Shown: in pieces, positions 49,886 to 60,471 of the stretch
Layout: every line of letters begins with the position of its first letter
How positions within the stretch are numbered: the first letter of the stretch is position 1
Assembly: GCF_051020975.1 (NCBI RefSeq)
Contig: NC_135033.1
Location: 9,699,501-9,763,500, forward strand
Source of the DNA: Osmia lignaria lignaria
Lineage: Eukaryota; Arthropoda; Insecta; Hymenoptera; Megachilidae
Reading direction: 5' to 3'
Length of the DNA stretch: 64,000 nucleotides
Notes under the pieces: generated by a model
Told to the model about the DNA's origin: nothing
What the model saw: only the letters and a program-made list of their open reading frames with translations
Databases searched by the model: none
Made by a program: the position numbers and the translations under genes

Positions 49886-51445
49886 GTTCGACCTTTCGTA
49901 CCGGACTGATTGATATTTTTCGCTTGCGAGGGGGCGTGCTGCGCCCGAAACACTGGGCGTTTCTCTTTTTAATATGCAAATGAACGGGTCGGAGGGGTGC
50001 TTCCGGCTTTGATGGACACGCTTCGGTAAACGTATACAGGGTGACCCAGACGAAAGGTAAAAACAAGATACGGTTCGATCTCAAATCCTTGATATTTTAG
50101 TATTCCGCGATGGGTGATTCGAGAGAAGATAAAATAAGAAGACCGGCTCGAAAATTTTGCCAACCGCTTACCGAAATAAATGTAAATTTTATTAATACTT
50201 TTCGCCGCGATACCGTGTCGATTCCAGCCTCTCTTATCGATCCGAACATCTCGGAATCTCGATCTCTAACTTTATTTATCTCGGAAACGGGCGTTTCTTT
50301 TTTCAACAGCTCGTCAAGAACTACAATTTCAAGCAGGACTCGTTAAAAAAGCGCGTTTCCATTTCTGGTTCCTTGCTCCTCGGTTACTATAGAATATTTT
50401 TATTTGCGGCTTCTTAATTAGAGAAGAAAGTAAAAAGGGATCCCGAGCCGACGTTGTAAAAATGGTGAAACTTTAAGCGACCATTTTAATGTTTCCTCGG
50501 ATTTTTGAAACTCGCAAAATTATTCTTCCTTTTTTTTCTTTTTAGTCACCGGTGACACGATTCCGAAATGCAAGCGTCCGGACACATTTTTCGATGCATA
50601 TGCAAAATATATGAGAGACTGTTAAATGTTTCATAGGAGAAGCAAAAGAATTCTCCTTCCTTTCCCTGAAACTTTATAGCACAGGGTGACGTCGAGGAAT
50701 CTGATCGATAGAGGGCGAATAATTTCGCGAGTGATCAGCAGACTTCAAACGAAGTAGGACAAATATTCGAAGGATATTATTATGCAAGTAACGTTGACGG
50801 ATAACTGACGTTGACTCATCGCGTATCTAATTAAAGCGAACCACGAAACTTTCCGCATTATTTTTGCATGACCATCCGACTGACGAACAAGAACATTTAT
50901 GTCGACACTGATGGCCTACGATTAACGAATTTTAATTTTATTTTCAATGCGCATCGATGAAATCAGAAAAATCCACGCGTTTCGCGTATAAATATCTTTT
51001 CTCTCCGATCCTTCGAGTGTTTACCCGATTATCCCCTACGTGTTCGGACGAAATTCCTGGTCGTCTGAAAGTTTTTACCAATCGGTCCTTTGTGCTCTTC
51101 TAAAAACCTAACTTCCCTCGTTCGTGCTCGCATACTTCGGCGAATTTAAATCGGATGTCCTGGATATTATGGTAAACGTCGGCCCGAAGCGCGGACCAGA
51201 TGGATAGCAATTATTCCGTTTTCATAAAAATCTCGTTGCGGACCGGATAAAACATTAACCAAAGATTCTTGTACTCGATCAGCGCGTTGATAGTTTCTTT
51301 CCTCCGTTCGCTTTAATATAAATCAACCAGTTCTCTAGCTGATTGCGTACGAGATCGGTGTAGCAAATTTAAAGGGACGTTTTGGAACGAATAAGAAGAA
51401 ATTCTGATTGAAGATGCAACAAAGGGGATATCGAAATTCGTATAA

Positions 51446-51494
51446 TCCCAGTATGTATTTTCACTGGGAAATCATGTTAGCCATCTGTGGCTAA
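51446..51494. repeat. Two adjacent hairpins
   Basis: TCCCAGT/ACTGGGA (51,446-51,469, 10-base loop) and TTAGCCA-TCTG-TGGCTAA (51,477-51,494). Both stems are perfect and 7 bp long, 7 bases apart. Function unknown. Confidence 0.5.
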
Positions 51495-52456
51495 TCAGTT
51501 TCTTTAATTAAGAAATGAGAAATGATAGCTGGGAATGTTGTAAGAGGTAATGTGCTTTTCTGAAGAATTTTTTTGCATCTTATTCGACCACATTTTAGTT
51601 AAATAATCGGATGCTTCGAATCGTTTCGCATACCCGAGGAATACTTTGGAAAACAATGCACTTCGAGTCAGCCTGGCTAGCAAACTTACATAAGGACATT
51701 TCGTGATAGCTAAATCGCATGGAATATCGTTGCATGTACAAAATAGTCGTCTCGACGCACACGCTATTTCCAGAAGAATTTTTCGAGGAAACTCTTACGT
51801 ATCTTGCTTTCCAATGCACGTATTCTTAACCCTTATTTAAGATACAAAATTATGCAATTAAAATTCCATCGATAAATAATCAATATCGATGAAAGCTTCT
51901 CGCTAAAATTTGTACGAACGATGAAACAAAATTGAATTTCACGATTGTATTTGAACGAACGGTATCGTTAACGCGAAACGAACGTCAACCAGGTTTCTTT
52001 TCTCTCCCCCAACGGAACTTTCTACAAACGTTGTTACCGGTAATAAAGTCTTACAAAAATTCCGTGCTTAGCATGCGGCTGGATGAAACGAAATTTCGCC
52101 GGGTTTCCCTCGTTCCCTGCATTTTAACGATGCAGATTGTTGACCTTGCCGAGACAGTTCCGTGAAAACGAGCGAGACGGTCGAATTTTTGCGATAAATA
52201 CGAACGATTATGGAAATTCGCGAGGCAATCGAGAAACGTTCGAACTATTCCGACCTGGTCCCCCTCGTAGCAGTGGTTGAGGGTGAAACGAGGCGAACCG
52301 GGGAGAGATCCAATTAAATATACACCGAGAATGTATTTACCGTCTCATAAATCTCGACAGTTGTAATATTTCAGTCGTTTTTTCGGAATGTTCTTGTCGT
52401 CGACATTATGCACCGTGTGTTTCGTGACTTCCTATCCCTTTGTTCCTTTTTATATC

Positions 52457-52478
52457 TTTCTCTCTCTCTCTCTCTCTC
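52457..52478 (+). repeat. (TC)n microsatellite
   Basis: About ten TC units in a pyrimidine-rich setting. Confidence 0.9.
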
Positions 52479-53003
52479 CTCGCGTTGCTCCACCTTATCC
52501 TCGGCTTTCGTTGAAACGATGAGCCACATATTGCACATAAATTTCGCACGCACCGCCATAAAAAGTCTCAGCCGTCTCAGTACATTATATCGCCATAATA
52601 GTGACCAGGAAGGCGTGCCCCGTTTTTCCCCGTGGCTCGCTATTAGCCGGAAAATAAGATTCGTTTTTGCATAATGCCGTCGTGACGACCGGCCAAATGG
52701 ACTTCATCCGAGCCACGTAGCCAACCAACGAGCGTCTTAGAATTTTTAACAGCCCCGTCACGCGGCATCAACGAACGTGTTCATTAATTTAATATTCTTC
52801 CTGCTCTCTCCTTCGTACGTTCTATACCCTTTGCGCCATAATTGTTCGAGTGTTATTTTTTCGTGGACGATGGTAGTTCTTGGATGTTTAACATTTTAGA
52901 TAGCGTAAAATGAAATCCTCTTTGTCGCTATCTAAGCGGCGGGGCGCATCTGCTTTACCACACAAAGGAGCGAGCCTTCTTGTTTTCTATTTCCTCTCGC
53001 CAG

Positions 53004-53085
53004 CTTATCAGCAGCGATCGCTGAAATTCCGGCAGCATCTGCCGCCGCTGCCAAGAACAGTCCGGACGAGCTGGATGAAAAGAAA
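53004..53085 (+). CDS. Exon-like segment of an unidentified plus-strand gene
   Basis: A strong acceptor (polypyrimidine TGTTTTCTATTTCCTCTCGC then CAG at 53,001-53,003) precedes an 82-nt segment open for 27 codons. The segment reads AIAEIPAASAAAAKNSPDEL and ends GAAAAGAAA at a GTGAGG donor. The frame stays open on both sides (about 52,935-53,409). Ala-rich composition and GC-rich third positions look coding-like, but the antisense frame is also open. No partner exon was found, so it is an isolated candidate. Confidence 0.22.
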
Positions 53086-53409
53086 GTGAGGAAAGATTGC
53101 CGAGGGAGAGGAAAAGGTCCGTGCGATCCGAGACACGCACGCTTCGTTTCGGCAGGGTGCAATCTTGCGGTCCAATCGCGGTCGCAGCTTTTTCTAAGCT
53201 CCAGCCGACGGGAAACGATGCTCGGCAGTATTCTGACACGACTCGAAAGAAAATTCGTGGCCACGACGAGGAAACGGATGCGTTATCGTCGTACGAATCG
53301 AGAGAATCCGCGGTCAATCGATCGGATCGATCTGGGATTCGTTCGCGATCGGGTGCAGCCGATACTCGAACCGGTCAAAGATAACAGGGGCGGTTTTCTG
53401 CGTGGATAG

Positions 53410-56400
53410 GAGAATCGAGAGAGCTTCTCACCCCTTTCGATCGTGAATAGAGCCGATGAAAAATTACGTGGGACGATAAATAGCTTGAATCGACGAATTT
53501 TCCAAAAAGTGAAAGCTGAATAACTATTAAAGGCAACAAATTTCACAAATAAAAGATAGAAATGATACATAGCAGAAATTTCGGTAAACCCACCGGCGGA
53601 TATACGTTTATTTACCCACCAAAATATTTTACGAATAAATTTCTGTTCGATCCGAATGCTATTAATTAAAAACGAGGAGGTATTTGTTATTCAAACATAA
53701 CTGCCCGCAAAAACTGTTTTTAATCATCGATTTACTAGAGGGAGATAAAAACTGAATTTTATGATTTTGTTTCTTCAGTCGAGAGAAAACGGAAAGAGAG
53801 GAGAGCAGAGATTTCATTTATTTATCCACCTGTGTATTTTACGCTACGAGATTCTTCCTTCGGTTTACTTAATTTGAAGAATCTCTTTTCCGCAAGCTCA
53901 AGCATGGATCTCTATGACCCGCGTTTATTTTTAATGATGATTTAAGGGGATGCGACTTGGCGGAAATCCTATATGAAACGATTATTTATTAAGTAACCGA
54001 GCTTTGAGCTCGGTTTATGCATCGAAACATAAATAATCGTGAAGATATAAGGGAGCCGTATTTCAGGTTAAAAGGGAAATGGAATCTTTATCTCGTTTTC
54101 CTATACTCGACAAATGCGTGGAACTTGGAGAAAATACTTCTCGAAAGCGTCGAAATATTTAACTACAATTTTTAGTTCCTCACGAATCAGGCCAATATTT
54201 AATTCGCCTGTTTTTCCCCTTAAACTTCATACATCGAAATAAAACAGCGAGCAAACGTACACATTGCGTACATCAGATAAAGCAATATTTATTTTTCAAT
54301 CTGTTTATGCTAGCTGCAAGCCAGTTTGAAAGCAAACCTGATGATACACGTCTATTTAGAAGCACGAAAAATCCGTGCCATCTAAAATATCACGAATCAA
54401 GCTTAATTATAAAACTCGATCTTTGAATTTTTATGCAACAGAACAAAGTTCTTTTGATAATCAAATTTCAAGCCACGATACAAAAATGTTGTATCATTTG
54501 AAAAACACATCTCTACGTTTTAAACGAATATTTCGAATGAAAAAATAAGCAGAGTGTAACCCCCCAAAGCAGGCACGTCTACCCAACGCTAATTATCATC
54601 CCCTATCTCGAAACTCGTAAACGTGCCAGATTACTTCCACTTCCCATAAATAATGCACCGTTCGATTTCGTCTACTCACCGACTGTCAGAATCGTTGCAG
54701 ACGAATAAAAAGGGGGAGAAAAAGAATGAACCGTCCGTGGGTATGCAACGTCAAATATCTATGTCTATGGCGGAGCGTGAAAACGCGGTCTTATCTAGGA
54801 CGAGGAGGGTGAACGCGGTCGTATCGTGCCGTGGGTATTACAAATAAACGACGCCGACGTCGGCGTCGGATTCGCGAGGATCGCGGCGGGGGTTAAAGTC
54901 GTTTCGCGCGTGACTCACGGTACCGTGGTCACGCCACCCTCGAAAACATCGCGCCACTTCGATGCCCGATATTCCGACGCGCACAACCCTCCGAACGACG
55001 TTTTCCCTTTGCTCTTTCGCTATCTCGGCAAGGCGCGAGGGGGGTTGCCCTCGTATTATACGGCATATCTCGAAACGCGGATTAGAAATGTTTTGTTGCA
55101 TTTTGCAATCAGTGGAACCGTTTTTGAAATCTGAATAATTAAAAATTGGATGTTCGAAGAAGTTTCCAAATCCCCGGGCACAGAGGCCATTTAACATTCA
55201 ACCCGTGAATTATACCAAGCAAGAGATACTCTTCCACCCCCACAGGAAGTGGTCCCGGTTAACGTTACATTCAATCTCCCATCAAGCATCCGCGGTAACA
55301 ACCTCGGTCATATAGTATGATTCTCGCGAAAGTTGACGCATCCCCGTGCCCTTCATCCCCGGCACACCTCCGAATAATTGCGAACCTGGTCCCCCATCTT
55401 GTACAAAGGTTTATTTATCGTCGATTGTTGCCGTGCTGGGATCAGAGGCTCGCGTTCACGTCTCTGGCAACTTTTTCTTCGCGAGCGCATTAAAATTTCG
55501 CGGAGGCCCGACCGGAGGTGTGGCCGTCGTTCGTGGACGACACCGTCCGCTTGAAATACACGCTCGCACGCTCGCGTAAAAGCTATTGCCTTTTCGAGAG
55601 AGCACCATTTTTGCCCGCCACCCGCCCACCACCTCTGCCTTCCCTAATCCGACGATGAGAACCGAACTGCAAATTGCAAATTTGCAAAAAATGCAAATTG
55701 CACTTAAAAAATTTAAACACGCCTGTAGGAAAGAGTAAACGAATTTCTCGAACGCCTGTTTGGTGAAAGTGTGTCGAAAAATATTTATCTTGCAAAACTA
55801 TAGTTTGCTCGCTGAAGAGCAAACATTTGCGCTGGCAAGGACATTCTCATGACCAAGAACGTGCGACAAGTAAATTAAAACGTGGGGCGAAATCTACGTG
55901 TAACGATTCCAAAGATTGACAAAAAAGTACGAAGTTGGTCGTTAACATAAATCAATCTTAAATTCAGAAAAAATTCATTAATATTTCCTAACTCGTCTGC
56001 TGAAATTATTAGTACGAGACATTCCGATGACGAAAAGCCATTGTTTCAGTTAACAGCGATACCATTCTCGTGTACCGTCTTCGCTGTCATTTACAATAAT
56101 ACAAACGACAATAGTAAATAGCCTCATCTGCAATTACAATGGCCCATTTAGCCGGCTATAAATCACGAAGTGGCGCTCGAGATAGAAAAACTTTTTTCCC
56201 GTCCCCGTCCAATTCCGGCTGGACGTATTCCGGAAGTTGCCGCTAAAGGGACAGCCAGAATTGGTGGCTATTTAATTAGCGGCTTCGAAAGAAGATAAGT
56301 TTTAGCTATCCCCCCTCTTTTCGCTTCCGAACTTGTCGTTTGGACGAATAGTAAGTACTTATGCAAAATGGATCGTTAAAAAATAAAAGATTTATTTTAA

Positions 56401-56594
56401 ATTATAGTTTTTCAACACCTAAACTTGAGAAAGTTAAAGTAACCTATATTCTGGACGAATTTTCTTCTAGATACTGATCACGGTATGCAATCGTGCTAGT
56501 CGCACGGTTCAGCGAATAAATCGTTCAGGTTGCTGATAAATATGTATCCGTAAATCCATACAGAGAGAGAGTAGAATTCTATACATATAGTGCA
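53410..56594. other. No gene recognised
   Basis: Mostly A/T-rich, with a GC-rich block at 54,840-55,080 containing the 20-bp palindrome. Its open frames lack an ATG or domain. Confidence 0.45.
54849..54868. repeat. 20-bp perfect palindrome in a CpG-rich block
   Basis: CGACGCCGAC followed by GTCGGCGTCG, self-complementary over 20 bp with six CpG. It is the longest perfect palindrome I found. It sits at the edge of a GC-rich block (about 54,840-55,080) within A/T-rich surroundings. Confidence 0.8.
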
Positions 56595-56730
56595 AGAGGG
56601 CAGTCGGTTTTTCGGTGCAGAGGGCAGTGTTTTATAAAGTATAATTTTATCGCATATACCGACAGAGCGCGCTGTCTCGTATGCATCGTATAACGGCGTC
56701 GCGGCGCCACGACGTCACGTGACGCCGTGG
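56595..56730 (+). promoter_or_regulatory. Promoter-like block: repeats, TATA-like box, CACGTG palindrome
   Basis: Two direct copies of AGAGGGCAGT (56,595-56,604 and 56,619-56,628) are followed by TATAAA (56,633-56,638). Next comes a GC-rich CpG block with a near-perfect 24-bp palindrome (56,707-56,730). Its arms, CCACGACGTCAC and GTGACGCCGTGG, mismatch at one pair and are centred on GTCACGTGAC, the preferred site of USF/MITF/TFEB-type bHLH-zip factors. It also contains GACGTC, a CRE-like half. It sits 290-370 bases upstream of two ATG/donor segments on the plus strand, so a promoter for a plus-strand gene is plausible. No transcript evidence. Confidence 0.4.
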
Positions 56731-56821
56731 ACGTTTAACTTTCAAACACGTTCCTCTAATATCAGATATCAGGAAAATCGATAACCGTCTGGCCGCTCTC
56801 GACTCTATTAATTGCTCGTAA

Positions 56822-56956
56822 ATGTTGGAAATTGATTTTCCAAAGCCCTACACACTGTGTGCAAGCATCAGCGAGAACGTGTATATCTACGATATGCCCG
56901 TGTCGTCGGACCGTGTATGCACATACGAAACACGACAAACCGGAAACGACATTTAA
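56822..56956 (+). CDS. Small ORF (44 aa) downstream of the promoter-like block
   Basis: ATG at 56,822 directly after an in-frame TAA, ending at TAA 56,954-56,956. The peptide starts MLEIDFPKPYTLC and has ordinary protein-like composition with no low complexity. It precedes the candidate exon at 57,016, so in a common transcript it would be an upstream ORF or the first cistron. No family recognised. A chance ORF of this size is common. Confidence 0.2.
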   Translation: MLEIDFPKPYTLCASISENVYIYDMPVSSDRVCTYETRQTGNDI

Positions 56957-57015
56957 TAAACGTACGGTCGTGAAATTTTTCATAATTATAAGAGAACATC
57001 GTAATGCGGTCAGCT

Positions 57016-57102
57016 ATGAACGGAATTTCAGTTACGAGTGTATTTCAAGCGCGACCACGTGAGATCAAAGTGCAATGGCGGACGGAAGAAGTACGGGAAT
57101 AC
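57016..57102 (+). CDS. Candidate first coding exon of an unidentified plus-strand gene
   Basis: Two overlapping ATG frames end at a strong donor (exon to C57102, then GTAAGT). The frame from 57,016 (starting MNGISVTSVFQ) reaches the donor in phase 0, and the exon-like segment at 57,442-57,556 is open in that frame. The frame from ATG 57,075 (MADGRSTGI, better start context) reaches it in phase 1 but would meet TGA in that segment. No family recognised. A UTR exon is equally possible. Confidence 0.25.
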
Positions 57103-57441
57103 GTAAGTTAATATATTTTGGAATTCGAAAAGTATGAATCGGTATTCGTTGTTTCTTTGATCGAATAGTAATCATTGGTAATGATGTTCAACTTTTATGA
57201 CCATATTTCGTTCTATCAAAGTGTAATTTTAAAGTTATGACGTAAAAAGTTGGCAAACTCACCGGTCTCGTTGTCGTTCATGGGGCGTGATTAACCTTTC
57301 ATCTGAATTCGCAGCAAATAGTTGACCAGGGCACTGAATTTACATTCGAACGAATAAAACTTCGCGTTTGTTCATAAATCGATACGTTTTTAAGTACTTT
57401 GCGACGAATTAATGTTTTAATTAATACGTTTTACTGCGCAG

Positions 57442-57556
57442 GCACCGACTACGTTTTGGCGCGGAAAAAGAACTGTGGGAACTGCTGCCGCCTGGCAGGG
57501 ACGCGATGAACTAATAGCGGGAAATTTTGAATGCGCTACAATCGTCAGTAGAAAAG
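57442..57556 (+). CDS. Candidate second exon of the same plus-strand unit
   Basis: Bounded by an AG acceptor (TTTTACTGCGCAG) and a good donor (AAAAG then GTAAGAA). It is open for 38 codons in the phase given by the 57,016 frame (starting APTTFWRGKRTVG). No further coding exon is obvious before the hillarin 3' end, and no family is recognised. It could equally be a non-coding exon. Confidence 0.25.
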
Positions 57557-58304
57557 GTAAGAATTATATTTCCATTATTTCTTTTTAGTTAAGTAAATTG
57601 TTTAAAGAAATATTACTGAATTTCCACAAAATTAGATTTTATTAATTGCTTTTTTACAATAACACGAGTTATTACACATCTGTAATATGTATAAAAATTA
57701 ATTTACATGCTCGTTACATAGAAACAATGAGATAATATTAAGCTCGAGTTATACTTTATTCCACGCGAATCGAGAAAGCATTCTTACGCAAGCGTCGTTA
57801 TAATTTCAAATAACAACAAAGACAAAGAAAAATAATATTAATATTACAAAAATTAACAATTATATAGCCTATTAATGATAGAAACAATTTTCCTTGGGTC
57901 TCGACGTAACTTGTGATTCTTACACTATCAAAAACGTGGAAATTTCAAAGCGTTCGAACAAATTACTTCAACAAAAAAAATTTTTCATAAAAGTATATAT
58001 AAAAAATTTAGCATTTCCACGCTTTTTTCGTAAACAAGGAATAACTAGAATCGTGCAGCTAGCAATATATAGCACCTGAACTTGAAAAACCACCGTGGCC
58101 GCAAAATTGTACATTTTTAAAAGCCTTTTACACCTAAAACGATCCCTGAAAGATCGCGTATTCCCATGATATCGTCCTCATCATCGAGAACAAGCATAAT
58201 TTTGCGGTAACGATCGTTTGCAACAAAAGAGAAAGGAATGCTACACGTGAATCATCGTTAAATAGTATAAAAGCACGCGTATTCACCGAAAGGAGAATGT
58301 CGAC
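57557..58304. other. A/T-rich interval between the plus-strand candidate and hillarin
   Basis: Strongly A/T-rich sequence with no convincing exon. The open frame at 57,894-58,079 (plus) starts only with TTG and does not match the phase left by the candidate exon at 57,442-57,556. It may be the 3' part of that unit, or spacer. Confidence 0.3.
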
Positions 58305-58964
58305 TTTATTAAAATAAGAAAAAATTGAAACGATCGTGTGCATACTTTATATACACAAAGCACCTCGTGCGATCAAATAAATTGTTGATCCGATTTCCGT
58401 GCAACCACTCGAACGAACGGGACAAAACGGGATCCCCGGGATTGAATTAAAACGAGCTCGGGATAATTGGGATTAATGCTTCGAGCCCAGGCGAGAAAGT
58501 TTGATTAATTCGGTCAGAGGGAGCCGCAAAGCTGGTTAACTTTTAATTGCCAACTTTCCCGCGAGAACAAACACAAACGATACAAAACGATCGTGGAAAA
58601 ATCGACGAACGATTAACCCTCGAACGATGCTAGCAGGGTCGATCGCGACCCAGACTCGCACAACAGGCTTATCGTTATTAAACTACAAAGAACGTGGAGG
58701 TAGCGCGTCGGCTCGGAATTGTTCTTACGTCTTTCAAAGTTCTTTGCACCTTTCAAAATGAAAAAAAAAAAAAAAGAAAGAAGCAATTGTACCGTTTCTT
58801 TGCTTTCTTCAACACCACCTTTTATGCTCGTCACCTTTAAGTGTACTTTAACTGGCAAGCAAAGGCTAATCTCGCGAATTAGTTCTTACACGTCACTCGA
58901 GAAAAGAACTTGCAGCACCTTTTAGTCCATAATCACGTGAGATGATCTTCCAAGATGATACTTG
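58305..58964 (-). other. Probable 3' UTR of hillarin
   Basis: Downstream of the hillarin stop. AATAAA on the minus strand at 58,310-58,305 is the first good poly(A) signal, about 655 bases after the stop. The interval includes a 15-base A run near 58,760 and the short GGGTCG-N4-CGACCC dyad at 58,636-58,651. On the plus strand, AATAAA at 58,376-58,381 could serve a convergent transcript. Confidence 0.35.
58636..58651. repeat. Shorter GGGTC dyad
   Basis: GGGTCG-ATCG-CGACCC: perfect 6-bp arms with the same 4-base spacing as the two longer copies, within the likely hillarin 3' UTR. Confidence 0.5.
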
Positions 58965-60471
58965 TTAATTCCTGTTACTGGAATTGATCAGATATTTGCA
59001 GCAATGCGTGAGTAAATGTTTTTCACCGGTGATGTCGTGAGGTACATTGGCGGGGCTGGTCGATTCCCTGGTGTAAATGTCCAGACCGTATTGACCCTCT
59101 TCTGGGAAGTTGATGAAGAAAGTTACCATGTCGTCGTCGGCGATCGAATGCGCCACGTATTTGGATAATCGTTTCTCTTCGATTCCATTTTTATGCAACG
59201 TCGCCATGAAATCGGTCAAGGGTCTCGACATTCGGAATTGAATCTCTAATTCGCGACCAGCAAACACCAAAGCTTCCTGTGTTTATATTTAAAAAAAAAA
59301 AATAACAATTAACTTTATATAAGTGAATTTGAATGGCAGGTGATTCGTACGTACCTGATGAGTAATCGGTATGAGGCCAAACAGTCTGGTGGCTTTCGTG
59401 GGACCCCATTCCCCGCTCGCACAGTCTGGTAATGGCACCATAACTGTTTGCAATTCCTCGCAGGCGATCTTAAATTTGCACACGCTCTTGAACTTCATGG
59501 GCTCGCCGGTTAAGTATTCTTTGGGCGTTACAGCGTTTGCGAATATATCGAGAAGAAAAGCCCCCGAACATGGGGCGTGCACCCGGAACGCGACTATATT
59601 CCCAACGACAGACTGTGAACAGACATTTTTTAACCGTTACATCCATCGATTTTCAGAAAACTTCAGAAATATATTTCAGCCCAACTTGAACTCTTCAAAT
59701 AGGGTTCGATATTGGCAAACATTATTATTATTATTGCAAATATCAAACGTCAATAATCGGTGAGCGGTATCGCAAGTTCCTCCCGTTGGTCAATTAATTT
59801 CAATTTCAAGCAATTAATTAGTAGCTTTCACTCTTAAAACTCTCTCATCAAGGATCTCCTCCTTTCAACGTATTTCCCTAATTAGTTTAACACCAATATG
59901 ATGTTGTCCGTGTAATTAACCGTAGAAATGTCGTGGGAAAAAAAAAGTGTTTTTTTCGTTTGACCCCCCCGAAGAAGTTGTTGGCCGCGAATTACCTGCA
60001 TGACGAATCGCTTCAACGACACACCGTCGTATCCGTCGCCGTCGTTGTCGTAAAATTTCAAATTGTAGTGGAAAATCAGGGACGACTGCATGTGTGCCGG
60101 CATGGCTATCCTGACGGTCGCAGCACCCGTTGAATCCGTGTACATAACGGCATTCGTGTTCGTATCCGGAAAGTAAAGACCGTACCTGTCGAAATTTACA
60201 TAAATCGTCTCTTTTTTCCTCTGGATGGTGCACGAACGGAACGTGCAAGGAGAAATTAACTAGACAAACATTTGCAGATCAAACCGACCGGTTACATAAT
60301 TTAAATAATTGTTCAGTTTACCTGAAGAACAACGATCGGACGAAAGGCAATTCTTCGAAGTCTTTGAGAGAAATCGGTTGCTTCAGCAATTGCCATTCCT
60401 CTTGAAGAGGGAAGAACTCGTATATGAATTCGCGTGGATCGGTCAGGAAGTAATGATCGTCGTATTCGTAT
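58965..60471 (-). other. Hillarin C-terminal KY-type domains
   Basis: The last four exons (visible residues 328-630) carry the family-specific region after the transglutaminase core. A YFLTDPREFIYEFFP/EEWQLL segment is followed by a beta-rich stretch with FYDNDGDGYDG (acidic, possibly ion-binding, although not a canonical EF hand). A Cys-containing segment (CKFKIACEELQTVMVPLPDC) follows, and the end contains HLLTHCCKYLIN. The stop lies 10 residues after that motif. Confidence 0.8.

Larger units (their letters stand above)
42357..52980. other. No gene recognised
   Basis: Purine-rich and pyrimidine-rich tracts (44,880-45,000, 46,340-46,430, 48,000-48,060), GA and TC arrays and the dyads listed separately. 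The 42,973-43,332 plus frame begins VEFWNANRL, faintly like a non-LTR endonuclease start, but nothing downstream supports it. Confidence 0.45.
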
